NCBI RefSeq assembly: GCF_003330845.1
Contig: NZ_CP026121.1
Coordinates: forward strand, 7,793,501-7,857,500
DNA: 64,000 nt
Direction of reading: 5' to 3'
DNA from: Streptomyces sp. Go-475
GTDB lineage: Bacteria; Actinomycetota; Actinomycetes; Streptomycetales; Streptomycetaceae
The translations under genes and the position numbers were made by a program. The notes under the pieces are model-generated. The model worked only from the letters and a program-made list of their open reading frames with translations, was not told where the DNA came from and made no database searches. Below, piece after piece: positions 49,813-59,658 of this stretch (position 1 is its first letter; each line of letters begins with the position of its first letter).

Positions 49813-49888
49813 GGGTGTGTCGTCCAGCAGTCTCACACCGGGGCGGACGGGCCGCCCGGCGACAGGGGCGGACGGACGACACACACCC
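49813..49888 (-). terminator. Large imperfect inverted repeat after the anti-sigma gene
   Basis: GGGTGTGTCGTCC at 49813-49825 pairs with 49874-49888 (15 bases, two unpaired). It begins one base past the anti-sigma stop codon, in the 102-base gap before the PP2C gene. Probably a terminator; the 48-base loop is unusually long. Confidence 0.45.
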
Positions 49889-49889
49889 C

Positions 49890-50543
49890 TCAGGGCGACG
49901 GGAGCTTCACCAGGACCTCGCCGTCCGACGAGCGGATCTCGTAGCGGGCGATCTGGTCCGGGTGCATGGAGGAGCTGGCCATCATCGTGTTCGGGTGGGC
50001 GTCGTGACCGGGCCCGTGCCAGCTGGTGGCGGTCTCCTCGGTGCCGTCGCGGCCGATGATCACGAGGTGGCAGGCGCGGGGCCCGGCCGCGTCCTTCACC
50101 TGGAGTTCGAGCTGACTGCCCGAGGCCTCGTCCTCCGTCGTGACCTGCGCCCACACGCCCGTGCGCGCGTCGGTCGCCGCGACCGTCAGGGGCTGCTCGC
50201 CGCTGCCCTGGGCCATCATCACGACCCCGGGCGCCGACACCGCGAACGCCACCGAGGCCGCCAGGGCGAACAGCACGCGCCGGCGTCCGGCCCGGCGCCG
50301 GGTGGCCACCTCGGCCAGCAGCCGGTCCAGCATGCGCGGCCCGGGCTGCGTCAGCGGACTCACGAACCGTGGCGTCGCCCGCCGGTACAGCATCAACTGC
50401 CGTGTCGTCGGGCCGAATTCCGTCACCTCTGCAGCGCACCGAGGGCACTCCATGAGGTGGTCCTCGAAGCGGAAGGCCTCCGCCTCGTCCAGCACGCCGA
50501 GCGCGTAGGCGCCGACGTCGCGATGCCTTTCCAGGGACCTCAT
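49890..50543 (-). CDS. Transmembrane anti-sigma factor (zinc-finger type)
   Basis: 217 residues. The ZAS motif H-x3-C-x2-C is present in EDHLMECPRCAAEV (residues about 29-42). One TM helix at about 90-112 (LFALAASVAFAVSAPGVVMM) separates it from an extracytoplasmic RskA-like domain (QPLTVAATDARTGVWAQVT; CHLVIIGRDGTEETATSW). It should hold an ECF sigma factor inactive at the membrane, most likely the one at 51359-51904, two genes upstream on the same strand. Confidence 0.9.
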   Translation of the reverse strand: MRSLERHRDVGAYALGVLDEAEAFRFEDHLMECPRCAAEVTEFGPTTRQLMLYRRATPRFVSPLTQPGPRMLDRLLAEVATRRRAGRRRVLFALAASVAFAVSAPGVVMMAQGSGEQPLTVAATDARTGVWAQVTTEDEASGSQLELQVKDAAGPRACHLVIIGRDGTEETATSWHGPGHDAHPNTMMASSSMHPDQIARYEIRSSDGEVLVKLPSP

Positions 50544-50694
50544 GCCGAATCCTCGTGCCGTTGGGTGCGGGTGGGGTTACTCCTTGCTCCCACCGGTACG
50601 GACCAGGCAGCGGAATCACTCAAGCCGGTGACACAATCGCAACCAAAGGATTCGGAGCCCTCCGGCCCGCGGATTGGTCCGGGGCCGCGGAAAT

Positions 50695-51207
50695 CTAAAA
50701 AAGGTGGATCGCGAGGTGCCCCAGCGGCAGTCCGAGCTGCCAGGCGGGCGTCCAGACCTTCGGTCCCTCGTCCTCCCCGGCCACCGGAGCGCCGCCCGGC
50801 ACCGCGTTCAGATCGGGGGCGAGCAGCTCCGTCTCCTGCAGCCAGCGCCATGCCTCCTCCGCCAGCTCCAGGTCGGGTGCCGGCCCGCCCGACTCCGCGG
50901 CCGTCGCGGCGACCTCGGCCAGCCGCTCGCGCACCCACTCCTGCCACGGCTGGTCGTACGCGGTCAGCGACAGCCACGTCTCCAGCTGCGTGACGACCCG
51001 GATGCCCGACAGCTCCCCCTCGGTGTCGGAGAGGAAGATCGTCAGCGCCAGGGCGTCGCGCCCGGCGCGGAACTCGAAGGACGTCGGCGGCATCAGATCG
51101 CCGGTCCGCAGCAGCTCGTCGGCGATGTACTCGGCGTACAACCACGCCATGGGAACGGTCAGTTCACCGCCGGAGCCGTCCGTGCTCTCCTGCCCTCTGT
51201 GCAGCAT
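50695..51207 (-). CDS. Protein of unknown function between sigma and anti-sigma genes
   Basis: 170 residues, soluble, acidic, Trp-rich. SFEFRAGRDALALTIFLSDTEGELSGIRVVTQLETWLSL looks like a central beta-sheet; the C-terminus ends LGLPLGHLAIHLF. No known motif seen. It lies in the same orientation between the ECF sigma and anti-sigma genes, with about 150-base gaps on both sides, so it may have its own promoter. A role in the same stress circuit is inference. Confidence 0.75.
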   Translation of the reverse strand: MLHRGQESTDGSGGELTVPMAWLYAEYIADELLRTGDLMPPTSFEFRAGRDALALTIFLSDTEGELSGIRVVTQLETWLSLTAYDQPWQEWVRERLAEVAATAAESGGPAPDLELAEEAWRWLQETELLAPDLNAVPGGAPVAGEDEGPKVWTPAWQLGLPLGHLAIHLF

Positions 51208-51358
51208 CCCTTCCTGCCTTCCTCCGGTACGTGCGCGTCGGCCGACACCGGGCTCCGGGGCGTTGTCGGCCCCCTCCGGAACACGGATGGGAACAGCCGA
51301 TTACTCAACCGGGGTCCTCAGCAAGGCGCTTTACGGAGGTTTGACTCACCCATTGGTT

Positions 51359-51904
51359 TCACCGCAGGTCGGCGGCGTATCCCGGAAGCACCCGGCGCAG
51401 GGCGCGCAGCGCGTAGTACGCGCGGGACTTCACGGTACCGGGCGGGATCCCGAGGGTCGCCGCTGCTTCCGCCACACTCGCCCCCTGGAAGTACACGAGC
51501 ACCAGGACTTCACGGTGCTCCGGAGTGAGTGTCTTCACAGCCCGGCGGACGTCGAGCATCGCCGCGGCCCGCTCGGCGTGGTCGGAGCTGACCCGCGCGT
51601 TCTCCAGCACCGCGTCGCCGACCTCGGCCGGACGGGCCTGCCGGGCCCGCCGGGCGTCGATCGCGAGCCGCCGTCCGACGGTCATCAGCCAGGGGCGTAC
51701 GGAGTCGAAGTCGTCGGCGCGCAGGGCCTCGGGGTGCTGCCAGGCGCGCACCAGCGTTTCCTGGACCAGGTCCTCCGCGCGCTGCCGGTCGCCGTCGCAG
51801 AGCCGGAGCAGCAGCGCGAAGAGGGGCCGGCCGTGCTCCCGCTGCAGTGCGGCGAGCTCGTGCTCGGCGGTCGTCCCGTTCGTGAGTGTGGATCCGGCCG
51901 TCAT
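51359..51904 (-). CDS. ECF RNA polymerase sigma factor
   Basis: 181 residues. Region 2: LCDGDRQRAEDLVQETLVRAWQHP and RPWLMTVGRRLAIDARRARQARP. Region 4: LTPEHREVLVLVYFQGASVAEAAATLGIPPGTVKSRAYYALRALRRVL. This pattern is close to the actinobacterial SigK/SigL-like ECF group that works with zinc-finger membrane anti-sigma factors. The ATG at 51904 matches the start of homology; the frame extends upstream through a 12-bp tandem repeat. Divergent from capA. Confidence 0.92.
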   Translation of the reverse strand: MTAGSTLTNGTTAEHELAALQREHGRPLFALLLRLCDGDRQRAEDLVQETLVRAWQHPEALRADDFDSVRPWLMTVGRRLAIDARRARQARPAEVGDAVLENARVSSDHAERAAAMLDVRRAVKTLTPEHREVLVLVYFQGASVAEAAATLGIPPGTVKSRAYYALRALRRVLPGYAADLR

Positions 51905-51977
51905 GGCCGTATGCCACCGCAGGGCATGGCTGTGGCACAGGCCACGTACCCGGCTGTGCGGCGGACGGTCGATCGCG

Positions 51978-52001
51978 TCGACGAACGGTTCGACGAACGG
52001 T
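51978..52001. repeat. Two perfect tandem 12-bp repeats (TCGACGAACGGT)
   Basis: Located about 75 bases upstream of the ECF sigma start, in the 222-base divergent region with capA. Possible double operator. Confidence 0.6.
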
Positions 52002-52126
52002 CGGGGCGCTCCACCGGGCGGGTGCCGGTCGGGCTGATGAGCGTGTCGCAGCCGCGTGGGGCGGCGCGGGCCTTCTTTCCTGTTTGTGTGTAAATACGAC
52101 CACAACGCCCACCGTGGGGTGAATGG

Positions 52127-53281
52127 ATGATCACACGCAGTCGACAGGTGGCCCTGGCCCTGACCGTCGTCCTCGCCGCAGGCGCCGCCTGCCAGGCCCG
52201 TGACCACGAACCGCCCGGCTCCGGGCGCCCGGCACCGTCCCCCGCCGAGCCCCGCGGCTTCACCCTGGTCGCCTCCGGCGACGTCCTCCCGCACGACTCG
52301 ATCATCGACCGGGCCCGCTTCGACGCCGGCGGGACCGGCTACGACTTCCGGCCGATGCTCGCCGGGATCCGCTCCGTCGTCGACCGCGCCGACGTGGCCC
52401 TGTGTCACATGGAGACCGTCTACGGCGCGAACGGCCACTACACCGGCTACCCGGCCTTCAAGTCCCCGCCGGAGGTGGCCCCGGCTCTCGCCGCCACCGG
52501 CTACGACGGCTGCTCCACCGCCTCCAACCACACCCTGGACGACGGCGCCGACGGCATCCGCCGCACCCTGGACGCCCTCGACCGGGCGGGCGTACGGCAC
52601 GCCGGCTCGGCACGCGCCGAGGAGGAGGCCCGCACGGTGACGATGCTCCAGGCGGGCCGGGCACGGATCGCCCACCTCGCCTACACCTATGACACCAACG
52701 GCATCCCGTTCCCCGAGGGACAGCCCTGGGCCGTCAACCTCATCGACGAGGGCAGGATCCTCGCGGACGCCCGGGCCGCGCGGGAGACGGGCGCCGACGT
52801 GGTCGTCGTGTCCCTGCACTGGGGCACCGAATGGCAGGACGCCCCCGACGACCGGCAGCTGACCCTGGCCCGGAACCTCACCGCCGCCCGCACCGAGGGG
52901 CGTCCCGACATCGACCTGATCCTCGGCACCCACGCGCACGTCCCGCAGGCCTACGAGAAGGTCAACGGCACGTGGGTGATCTACGGGATGGGCGACCAGA
53001 TCGCCGGTCTGATGACCAACCACCAGGGTGCCAAGGACCCGCGCGGCAACCAGTCCACCCTCGGCCGCTTCACCTTCGCCCCGCCCGCACGGCCGGGCGG
53101 CCGCTGGGAGGTGGCGAAGGCGGAGTTCGTGCCGCAGCTGTTCGACGTCGACGCCGGTCGGGTCGTCAACCTCAACCGGGCCCTCGCCCAGGGCGCCGAC
53201 GTCCGGGCCGTACGCGACCGCATCCGGGACGTCGTCCTCAGCCGGGGCGCGTCGAAGGACGGACTGGTGATGGGGGAGTAG
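52127..53281 (+). CDS. CapA/PgsA family exported protein
   Basis: 384 residues. A signal peptide ends near AAGAACQ (weak lipobox). The domain starts FTLVASGDVLPHDSII and keeps NHTLDDGADGIRRTLDAL, SLHWGTEWQ and LGTHAHVPQAYEKVNGTWVIYGMGDQIAG, the metal-binding blocks of the CapA metallophosphatase-like fold. Members take part in poly-gamma-glutamate capsule attachment, but no capBC genes are present, so the function here is open. GGGGTG precedes the ATG. Confidence 0.9.
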   Translation: MITRSRQVALALTVVLAAGAACQARDHEPPGSGRPAPSPAEPRGFTLVASGDVLPHDSIIDRARFDAGGTGYDFRPMLAGIRSVVDRADVALCHMETVYGANGHYTGYPAFKSPPEVAPALAATGYDGCSTASNHTLDDGADGIRRTLDALDRAGVRHAGSARAEEEARTVTMLQAGRARIAHLAYTYDTNGIPFPEGQPWAVNLIDEGRILADARAARETGADVVVVSLHWGTEWQDAPDDRQLTLARNLTAARTEGRPDIDLILGTHAHVPQAYEKVNGTWVIYGMGDQIAGLMTNHQGAKDPRGNQSTLGRFTFAPPARPGGRWEVAKAEFVPQLFDVDAGRVVNLNRALAQGADVRAVRDRIRDVVLSRGASKDGLVMGE

Positions 53282-53361
53282 GCCCGGAGCGCCGGCCGGT
53301 CAGCACCCAGCGGGCGCCGTCCTCCCCCCTCCGTGTACACCGGCCGGAGACCCAGGTCCCG

Positions 53362-53823
53362 CTAAGGCACCACCGTCACCGGCCAGCGGCCCGCCTTCAC
53401 CAGGCGTACCGCCACCGAGCCGACGATGCGGTGGCCCGCCTGCTCCGAGGCGCCCACGACCACCGCGTCCGCCTTGAGCTCGTCGGCCGCTTTCACCAGG
53501 CCGGTGTACGGGTCGCCGCGGAACGTGTGGAACTCCCAGCGGACCTCGAATATCCCCTTGAGCCGCTCCGCCGCGTCCCGGATCTGCGCCACCAGGTCCT
53601 CGGCGATCTCGTCGGTCGTCTCGGCCACCGGCGCCCCGAGCGCCGCCCCGGCCGCCAGCACGGGCTGCACGTACACCACGGCGAGCAGCGCGTGCTGCCG
53701 CCGGGCCAGGCCACCGGCGTAGGCCGCGGCCCGCAGGGAGGAGTCGGAGCCGTCCACCCCGACCACGATCACCTTCGGCCCGTCCGTGCCCCGCTCGAAC
53801 TGAGGGGAGTGCTGTTCCGTCAC
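53362..53823 (-). CDS. Universal stress protein (UspA family)
   Basis: 153 residues, single Usp domain. VIVVGVDGSDSSLRAAAYA begins the fold and DAVVVGASEQAGHRIVGSVAVRLVKAGRWPVTVVP carries the ATP-binding G-x2-..G-x9-GS pattern in slightly altered form. Streptomyces has many paralogues. Convergent with capA, with a short gap. Confidence 0.92.
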   Translation of the reverse strand: MTEQHSPQFERGTDGPKVIVVGVDGSDSSLRAAAYAGGLARRQHALLAVVYVQPVLAAGAALGAPVAETTDEIAEDLVAQIRDAAERLKGIFEVRWEFHTFRGDPYTGLVKAADELKADAVVVGASEQAGHRIVGSVAVRLVKAGRWPVTVVP

Positions 53824-54216
53824 GCCGCGAGGCTATCGGAGGCGGTGGGTCCGGCAGTCGGGCGGGAGGTCGAGGCCGCACCATGCCTCCGAGGGGGGCG
53901 CCAACGCACCGCCCCCGCGCCGTCATGGAGTTCATGGTGCTCAACTCGTCGGAAAAAGGGCACCCGACAGGCGGACGGCGGCCCGTCGCCACGAGAAGGG
54001 CCGCCGTCGCTGGCGGCGCTCGGCCTCGCCGGAGGGGACGGGACCGAGCCCGCCGACCCCTCCCCGGCCCGCCGGACCGGATCCGCGTCCGCCACCACAC
54101 CGTCGGCCCCCGGCGCGCCGCCACTGACCCTTCTGCGTGGGCCGTTCGGGTGAAATCGTGCCGCCGCACCGGTGTTGCTCAGGTGCGTCGGCCCTCCGCC
54201 GGGCGACTGATGAGTC
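53824..54216. other. 393-base gap with an 11-bp perfect hairpin
   Basis: No gene is supported. Arms 53975-53985 and 53999-54009 form a perfect 11-bp stem with a 13-base loop, too far from either gene (both transcribed outward from the gap) to end a transcript of a gene I can see. It may mark a lost gene. Confidence 0.5.
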
Positions 54217-55074
<858 letters not shown>

Positions 55075-55080
55075 CGGGTT

Positions 55081-55287
55081 GGCTCAGCAAGGGGCGGAAG
55101 CGGGTGAACAGGGCGAGGAGTTCGGATCCCCACTTCGCGCGGAAGGCCGGCTCGATGCGGGCGAGGTCGAGTTCGTTGGCGGCGGACAGCTCGGCGAAGT
55201 CCCGGCGCAACTGCGGCTCCGGAGTGCGGGCATGACCCGTGAACCGGTCGTGGAAGGGGGCGTCGGAGTCCGCGAGCGTCGGATAAT
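55081..55287 (-). pseudogene. Unrecognised gene fragment
   Basis: The minus strand has about 69 codons with gene-like GC3, including DAPFHDRFTGHARTPEPQLR and ELDLARIEPAFRAKWGSELL. The frame begins right after an in-frame TGA and has no start codon or own stop. The adjoining stretch to 55609 also shows no intact gene. I read it as the C-terminal remnant of a lost gene of unknown type. Confidence 0.4.
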
Positions 55288-55609
55288 CTCATGGAGCGCC
55301 AGTCGAAGAGGTGTCGTGCCCACCCACGCGGGACGTGTCCTGTGGGACGCCGCCGCCGAGGGCATCTCGGTCTGGACCTGGCCCTGCGACGCCTCGGCGA
55401 CCCCGTCAACGGTGACAGCGGCACCGTGCGTGTCACCACGGGCGGAGCAACCGTACGGCACTTCATGTCCGAGGCCGACGCCGCCTTCGCCGAGCTGGGT
55501 ATCCGGAGCGGCTCCGACAGCAGGGTCTTCGCCGACACCGTCGCGGCAGCTGCGGTGAGAAGGCCGCCCGCGCACACCGAGAACGCCATGCCCGCCCGAC
55601 CGGCGATGA
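55288..55609. other. Gene-free stretch between the fragment and the sortase gene
   Basis: Short plus-strand pieces look gene-like in changing frames (VPTHAGRVLWDAAAEGIS, then HFMSEADAAFAELGI), suggesting another decayed gene with frameshifts. Nothing intact can be called. Confidence 0.35.
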
Positions 55610-56281
55610 TCAGTAACGCACCTCGGTCAGGCGGGCGAAGGCCACGACGTTGCCGGCGTAGCCGTCCTGCTCGGAGAATCCGCCGCCGCAGGTGATGACC
55701 CGGAGTTCGGCGGCGCCCTTGGACGCGTAGACGCGGTCGCCGGGGAAGTTGTTCTTCTCGAACACCTCGACGCCGTAGACCTCGAACACGGCGGTCTTTC
55801 CGTCCTGCCGGGCGACCTCGACGCGGTTCCCCTTCTTCAGCGCCCCGAGCCCGTAGAACACGGCGGGGCCCTGCTGGTTGTCGACGTGGCCGACGACGAC
55901 CGCCGTGCCCTTCTCGCCGGGCGTGACGGCACCGGTGAACCAGCCGGCCAGGTTCGGGTCCTCCGGCGGCGGCGCTCCCACCCAGCCGTCCGCGTCCAGG
56001 CCCACGGGGATGATCGGCGCGTCGACCTGGATGGCCGGGATCCGGACCCGGTCCGGCAGGGCGTAGGGCAGGGGCCGTACCGTGCCGGCGAAGGTGGCGG
56101 CGGGCACCCGGCTGTCCGCCGCGGCGGCCGTGGCCGGCTGCGGCGGGCCCTCGTCGAACTCCCCCGAACCATTCCGAATGAGCGCGAGGCCGGTCAGCAG
56201 AACAAGCGCTATCACGCCCCACGGGGCACGCTTCTTCCGCCGCGCCTCCTCTTCCGCCTCGGCCAGCTCGGACGCAGACAT
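55610..56281 (-). CDS. Class F sortase
   Basis: 223 residues. An N-terminal acidic/basic stretch, one TM helix (about 20-38) and the sortase beta-barrel. Catalytic His in VVVGHVDNQQGPAVF, Cys198 in LRVITCGG, and Arg in NVVAFARLTEV complete the triad. Class F sortases are found in Actinobacteria and their substrates are often unknown. It is transcribed away from a secreted protein with a C-terminal membrane anchor (56633-57121); another follows. Confidence 0.93.
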   Translation of the reverse strand: MSASELAEAEEEARRKKRAPWGVIALVLLTGLALIRNGSGEFDEGPPQPATAAAADSRVPAATFAGTVRPLPYALPDRVRIPAIQVDAPIIPVGLDADGWVGAPPPEDPNLAGWFTGAVTPGEKGTAVVVGHVDNQQGPAVFYGLGALKKGNRVEVARQDGKTAVFEVYGVEVFEKNNFPGDRVYASKGAAELRVITCGGGFSEQDGYAGNVVAFARLTEVRY

Positions 56282-56632
56282 TCGCTTTCCCCTCTCGACC
56301 CGGCCGTCGCCGTGTCAGTCGCGCATATCAGAACGCTAAGCGCCGTGCGTGAAAGCGGCGACGGGGCAGGAGCGAACGGGTGGCCCTGGGCCGTGCGGGG
56401 CGGCACGGGGCCCTGAGGTGCGCCATCCGAGTTGCCGCCGTGAGGAAATTTCCGACAGTGCGTGACCTGCGGCGATATCCGATTGTGCGCTTTTCCCGCG
56501 GCGCCCTCTCTCACCAGGACGGACCATTCCCGAAATGCGGCTACGCACAAGGCAACTGACTGTCTTTCTGGGAGGCGCTTTCTCGCCGATCGACCGGGGA
56601 CGGGTCCCGGGGCGTCTTCCGCGGAGGTTCAC

Positions 56633-57121
56633 ATGCCTAACACTCGTGCCCTGGCGGTCGCCGGTGCGGCGGTCGCCGCCCTCGGCCTCTCCGCCCCCGC
56701 GGCCGTCGCGTGGGACTCACCCAGCAACATCGTCGCCCTGCCGAGCGTCATCGCCCGCGGCGGCCAGCTGACCATCACGGTCGACGGCTGCCGCAACGGC
56801 GGCACGGCCACGTCCAACGCCTTCTCGCCGACGCGGCTCTCGCCCGTCCACGGCGGGCGCAACGAGATGGCGAAGGGCACCGCCACCATCAACAGCAACG
56901 CCCGCCCGGGCCCGTACGACATCACGGTCACCTGCAACGGCAAGTCGCTGACCAAGCCGCAGGCCTTCACCGTCATCGGCGGTGTCCGCGGCGGTGTCGG
57001 CGGCAGCAGCACCACCGGCGCGACCCCGACCGACATGGCCATCGGCGGCGGCCTGGTGGCCGCGGCGGTCGTCGGCGGTGGCGTGTTCTGGATGCGCCGC
57101 CGGGCCGAGCGGCGCGTCTGA
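56633..57121 (+). CDS. Secreted protein with C-terminal membrane anchor
   Basis: 162 residues. Signal peptide ending AAVAWD, a beta-sandwich-like middle (SVIARGGQLTITVDGCRNGGTA; YDITVTCNGKSLTKPQAFTV) with a Cys pair, a Gly-rich linker, a TM helix (GGGLVAAAVVGGGVFWM) and RRRAERR. This is the layout of sortase-anchored proteins, but no LPXTG is present. GGAGG precedes the ATG. Next to the class F sortase, divergently. Confidence 0.85.
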   Translation: MPNTRALAVAGAAVAALGLSAPAAVAWDSPSNIVALPSVIARGGQLTITVDGCRNGGTATSNAFSPTRLSPVHGGRNEMAKGTATINSNARPGPYDITVTCNGKSLTKPQAFTVIGGVRGGVGGSSTTGATPTDMAIGGGLVAAAVVGGGVFWMRRRAERRV

Positions 57122-57166
57122 CGCTCCCCGGCCTTCTTACGAGCGGTCGCCTCGCACGTGAACGGC

Positions 57167-57208
57167 GTTCGCCCCGGGTCTCCCTCGCGTGGGGAACCCG
57201 GGGCGAAC
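57167..57208. terminator. 13-bp perfect bidirectional terminator
   Basis: Arms 57167-57179 and 57196-57208, loop of 16, between two convergent genes for secreted, anchored proteins. Confidence 0.8.
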
Positions 57209-57241
57209 ACCTGCGGGCGTGCGTCGGCCGGCGTCCTCGTC

Positions 57242-57775
57242 TCAGCCGGCGTCCTCGTCGGTGCGGCGGCGCGAGAAGTGGTAGGCGGCGCCGAGCGCAC
57301 CGGCGATGAGCGCGGCGCCGAGGCCGATCTCCTTGAGGTCGAAGCCGGCGAAGGTGCCGCCCTCACCGGCGTGCACGCCCTTCGAATGACGGTGGTGGTG
57401 CGTCGGGTGCGGCGTGGGGTGGTGCGTCGGACGCCCGCCGGCGATGGTCAGACGGGCGGTGCCGCTCGACTCGTCACAGACGAACTCCACGTCGTAGACG
57501 GCGCCGCGCTTGGCGTCCCAGTCGACCACGGCCGTCGCCGACGACTTCCCCGGCGGGATGGTGACCACGTCGAAGACCGGCGAGGAGACGGCCGCCTCCC
57601 CGCGGCACGCCTCGTTGCGCTCCACCCGCAGCATGACCCGGCCGCCCGCCGCGACGGTGGAGGGTTCGACGGCGAAGCCGAAGTCGGTCCGGATCGCCGC
57701 GTCGGCGGCGGGCACGCAGGAGGTGAGGGCGCCGGCGCCCAGCAGTACGGCCGAAGCGACGCGTATCGCGCGCAT
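57242..57775 (-). CDS. Secreted protein with His-rich linker and C-terminal anchor
   Basis: 177 residues. The signal peptide contains LTSC, so it may be a lipoprotein, or be cleaved after ADAA. A beta domain (STVAAGGRVMLRVERNEACRG; VDWDAKRGAVYDVEFVC) resembles the 56633 protein. A His/Pro-rich linker, a TM helix and SRRRTDED end it. The pair probably descend from one gene. No LPXTG. Confidence 0.82.
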   Translation of the reverse strand: MRAIRVASAVLLGAGALTSCVPAADAAIRTDFGFAVEPSTVAAGGRVMLRVERNEACRGEAAVSSPVFDVVTIPPGKSSATAVVDWDAKRGAVYDVEFVCDESSGTARLTIAGGRPTHHPTPHPTHHHRHSKGVHAGEGGTFAGFDLKEIGLGAALIAGALGAAYHFSRRRTDEDAG

Positions 57776-57995
57776 GATGGATCCTCCGGTCCCCGAGGAG
57801 CAGCCGCGGACCTGTTCCGCTCACGTCACACATGCACCTCGATGCCCGAAACGCTAGGAACGTGCCCGCAGTGGCGCGATCGGAGCAGCGCAAACGGGGG
57901 ACGTGGGGCCGCCCGGGGGAGCGCCGGTACCGCGACCGGGGGACGGCGACGGTGTGTCGCACGCCCCCCGGCCCGGATCCGCGGTGGGGGCGCCG

Positions 57996-58760
57996 TCAGT
58001 CCCCGGCGCCCGGGAAGAGGTTCAGGAACGGGTCCGCCGACGCGGTCACGCCCCGGCTGTAGGGCGAGTCGAAGTCCCAGATCAGGAACAGCAGGAAGGC
58101 GATCAGCGCCGAGAACAGCCCAGCGAGGACCAGTTCCCGTGTCGTTCTGCGGATCTGCAGGGCGAAGATCATCCCGATGGTGACGACGGCCCCGGTGATC
58201 AGCCCGAACCACACCACGCCCGGCATGGTCTCACCGGTCGCCTCCGCCCGGGCGATGCGGGCCTGGCTCGCCGCGGTCACCTGGTCGAGGAGCGGCTGGT
58301 ACGCCTGGGCCTGGAAGTCCGTCTTCGGCTCGTAGTCGGTGACGGACGCGCGGACACGCTCGAAGAGCTCGTTGCCGCGCTCGGTGATCTGGCCCGAGTC
58401 GGCCATGGTGTCCCACTCGGTGGTGACCACGTGGCTGACGTACGCGTGGATGTCGTCCCGGATGCGGTCGCGTTCGCCGGCCGGGTAGACCCGGACCCGC
58501 TCCGAGATCTCGTGCAGCGCGGTCGCCTCGGCCTGGACGTGGTCCTGGGCGGCGCTGCGGCCCTCCCAGACACCGGCGATGGCCAGGCCCAGGACGATGG
58601 CGTACACGACACCGATCCACATCGTCATGTACTCGATGACGTCAGGGGTCTCGCTGGGGTCCTCGTCCTCGGGCGCCCTGCGGTGCCGTACGAGGGTGAT
58701 GACGACCACCACGGCGCAGGCGGCCAGCATCGCGAGGGTGAGAACAAGCCATTCCGGCAA
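57996..58760 (-). CDS. DUF4239 membrane protein
   Basis: 254 residues. Two N-terminal hydrophobic segments, a 130-residue helical extracytoplasmic or cytoplasmic part, and two C-terminal helices (LITGAVVTIGMIFALQI; LVLAGLFSALIAFLLFLIWDFDSPYSRG). The pattern matches the DUF4239/bestrophin-like family. Role unknown. It begins 21 bases after the proline-rich gene, so they are co-transcribed. The gap 57776-57995 shows no gene. Confidence 0.87.
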   Translation of the reverse strand: MPEWLVLTLAMLAACAVVVVITLVRHRRAPEDEDPSETPDVIEYMTMWIGVVYAIVLGLAIAGVWEGRSAAQDHVQAEATALHEISERVRVYPAGERDRIRDDIHAYVSHVVTTEWDTMADSGQITERGNELFERVRASVTDYEPKTDFQAQAYQPLLDQVTAASQARIARAEATGETMPGVVWFGLITGAVVTIGMIFALQIRRTTRELVLAGLFSALIAFLLFLIWDFDSPYSRGVTASADPFLNLFPGAGD

Positions 58761-58781
58761 GAGGTGCCTCCAGTTCAGGGA

Positions 58782-59408
58782 TCAACGCGCGCGCAGCGCG
58801 GCGACGGCGACCACCGCGGGCACCGTGACGAGCAGGACGAAGGTGAGCGGTGACAGCCTGTTGTTCGAGGGGCGTGGCCGTGGCGTGGCCCGGTAGCGCG
58901 GGTAGTGGACGGGCGTCGCGGACGGACGCGGGGCGGGGCTGGCCGACGGTTTCGGGGCGGGCGCCGGTGGAGGGGGCGGGGGAGGCGTGGGCCTCGGAGT
59001 CGGCCGGGGTGCGGGCGCCGCCGGGCGGGGCGCGGGCGGAGGCGGCGGCTCCGGCTCGGCGGTGGGCGGTGGTTTCGGGGGCGGGGGTTTGGGTGAGGGC
59101 GGTGGCGGCGGCGGGTCCGGGCTCGGCGTCGGCGTCGGGCTCGGGGTCGGTTTCGGCGGAGGAGGCGTGGGTGTGGGCGTGGGGGTCGGTGTGGGTGTCG
59201 GGCACGGCGGCTTGGTCGGCCACGTCTTGCTCCCGGCGACCGCCACCGCCTTGATGCCGTCCGGCCCCGTCGAGGCGTACGCGCAGGAGGTGGCCTCCGC
59301 CACTCCGGCCGGTGCGCCGACGAGCGCCCAGGTCAGCGTCGCCACCGCCAAGGCCCGTGCGGCAAGGGCGGGTTGAGTCGAAAGGGGTCCATACACGACG
59401 AAGATCAT
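58782..59408 (-). CDS. Secreted proline-rich protein
   Basis: 208 residues from the ATG at 59408. Signal peptide (about 1-35), a short folded part (CAYASTGPDGIKAVAVAGSKTWPTKPPC with two Cys), then about 110 residues of Pro/Thr/Lys/Ala repeats and a C-terminal TM helix with RAR. Likely a wall-spanning stalk. The frame extends upstream to 59600 without a convincing start. Confidence 0.75.
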   Translation of the reverse strand: MIFVVYGPLSTQPALAARALAVATLTWALVGAPAGVAEATSCAYASTGPDGIKAVAVAGSKTWPTKPPCPTPTPTPTPTPTPPPPKPTPSPTPTPSPDPPPPPPSPKPPPPKPPPTAEPEPPPPPAPRPAAPAPRPTPRPTPPPPPPPAPAPKPSASPAPRPSATPVHYPRYRATPRPRPSNNRLSPLTFVLLVTVPAVVAVAALRAR

Positions 59409-59658
59409 GAGCCCTGTGCCGCCCGGGCGGGCCGCAGCGCAAGGGGATTGCCTCGAAAGAGGGATATTCGGGGGGCGTCGGTTTGACCCGGGGTCGTGCG
59501 TGCGGCCGTGGGGCGGGACGCGTGTGCGGCGGCTGTCGCAGGTTCCGGAAAGAAAATTGGCCGGACGTTGAACACGGGCACCGCCCCCATGCGTACTCAT
59601 GACCGTGCGGCGGCGCAGCAGGGCGCTGCAACACCCTTGCGATTATGGGGAGTTGACG

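Noticed and set aside
49813..49888. Terminal inverted repeats of an insertion element
   Set aside because: Only 48 bases lie between the arms, there is no target duplication, and the position fits a terminator.
56633..57775. LPXTG sorting signals in the two proteins beside the sortase
   Set aside because: Neither protein has an LPXTG or close variant before its C-terminal helix.
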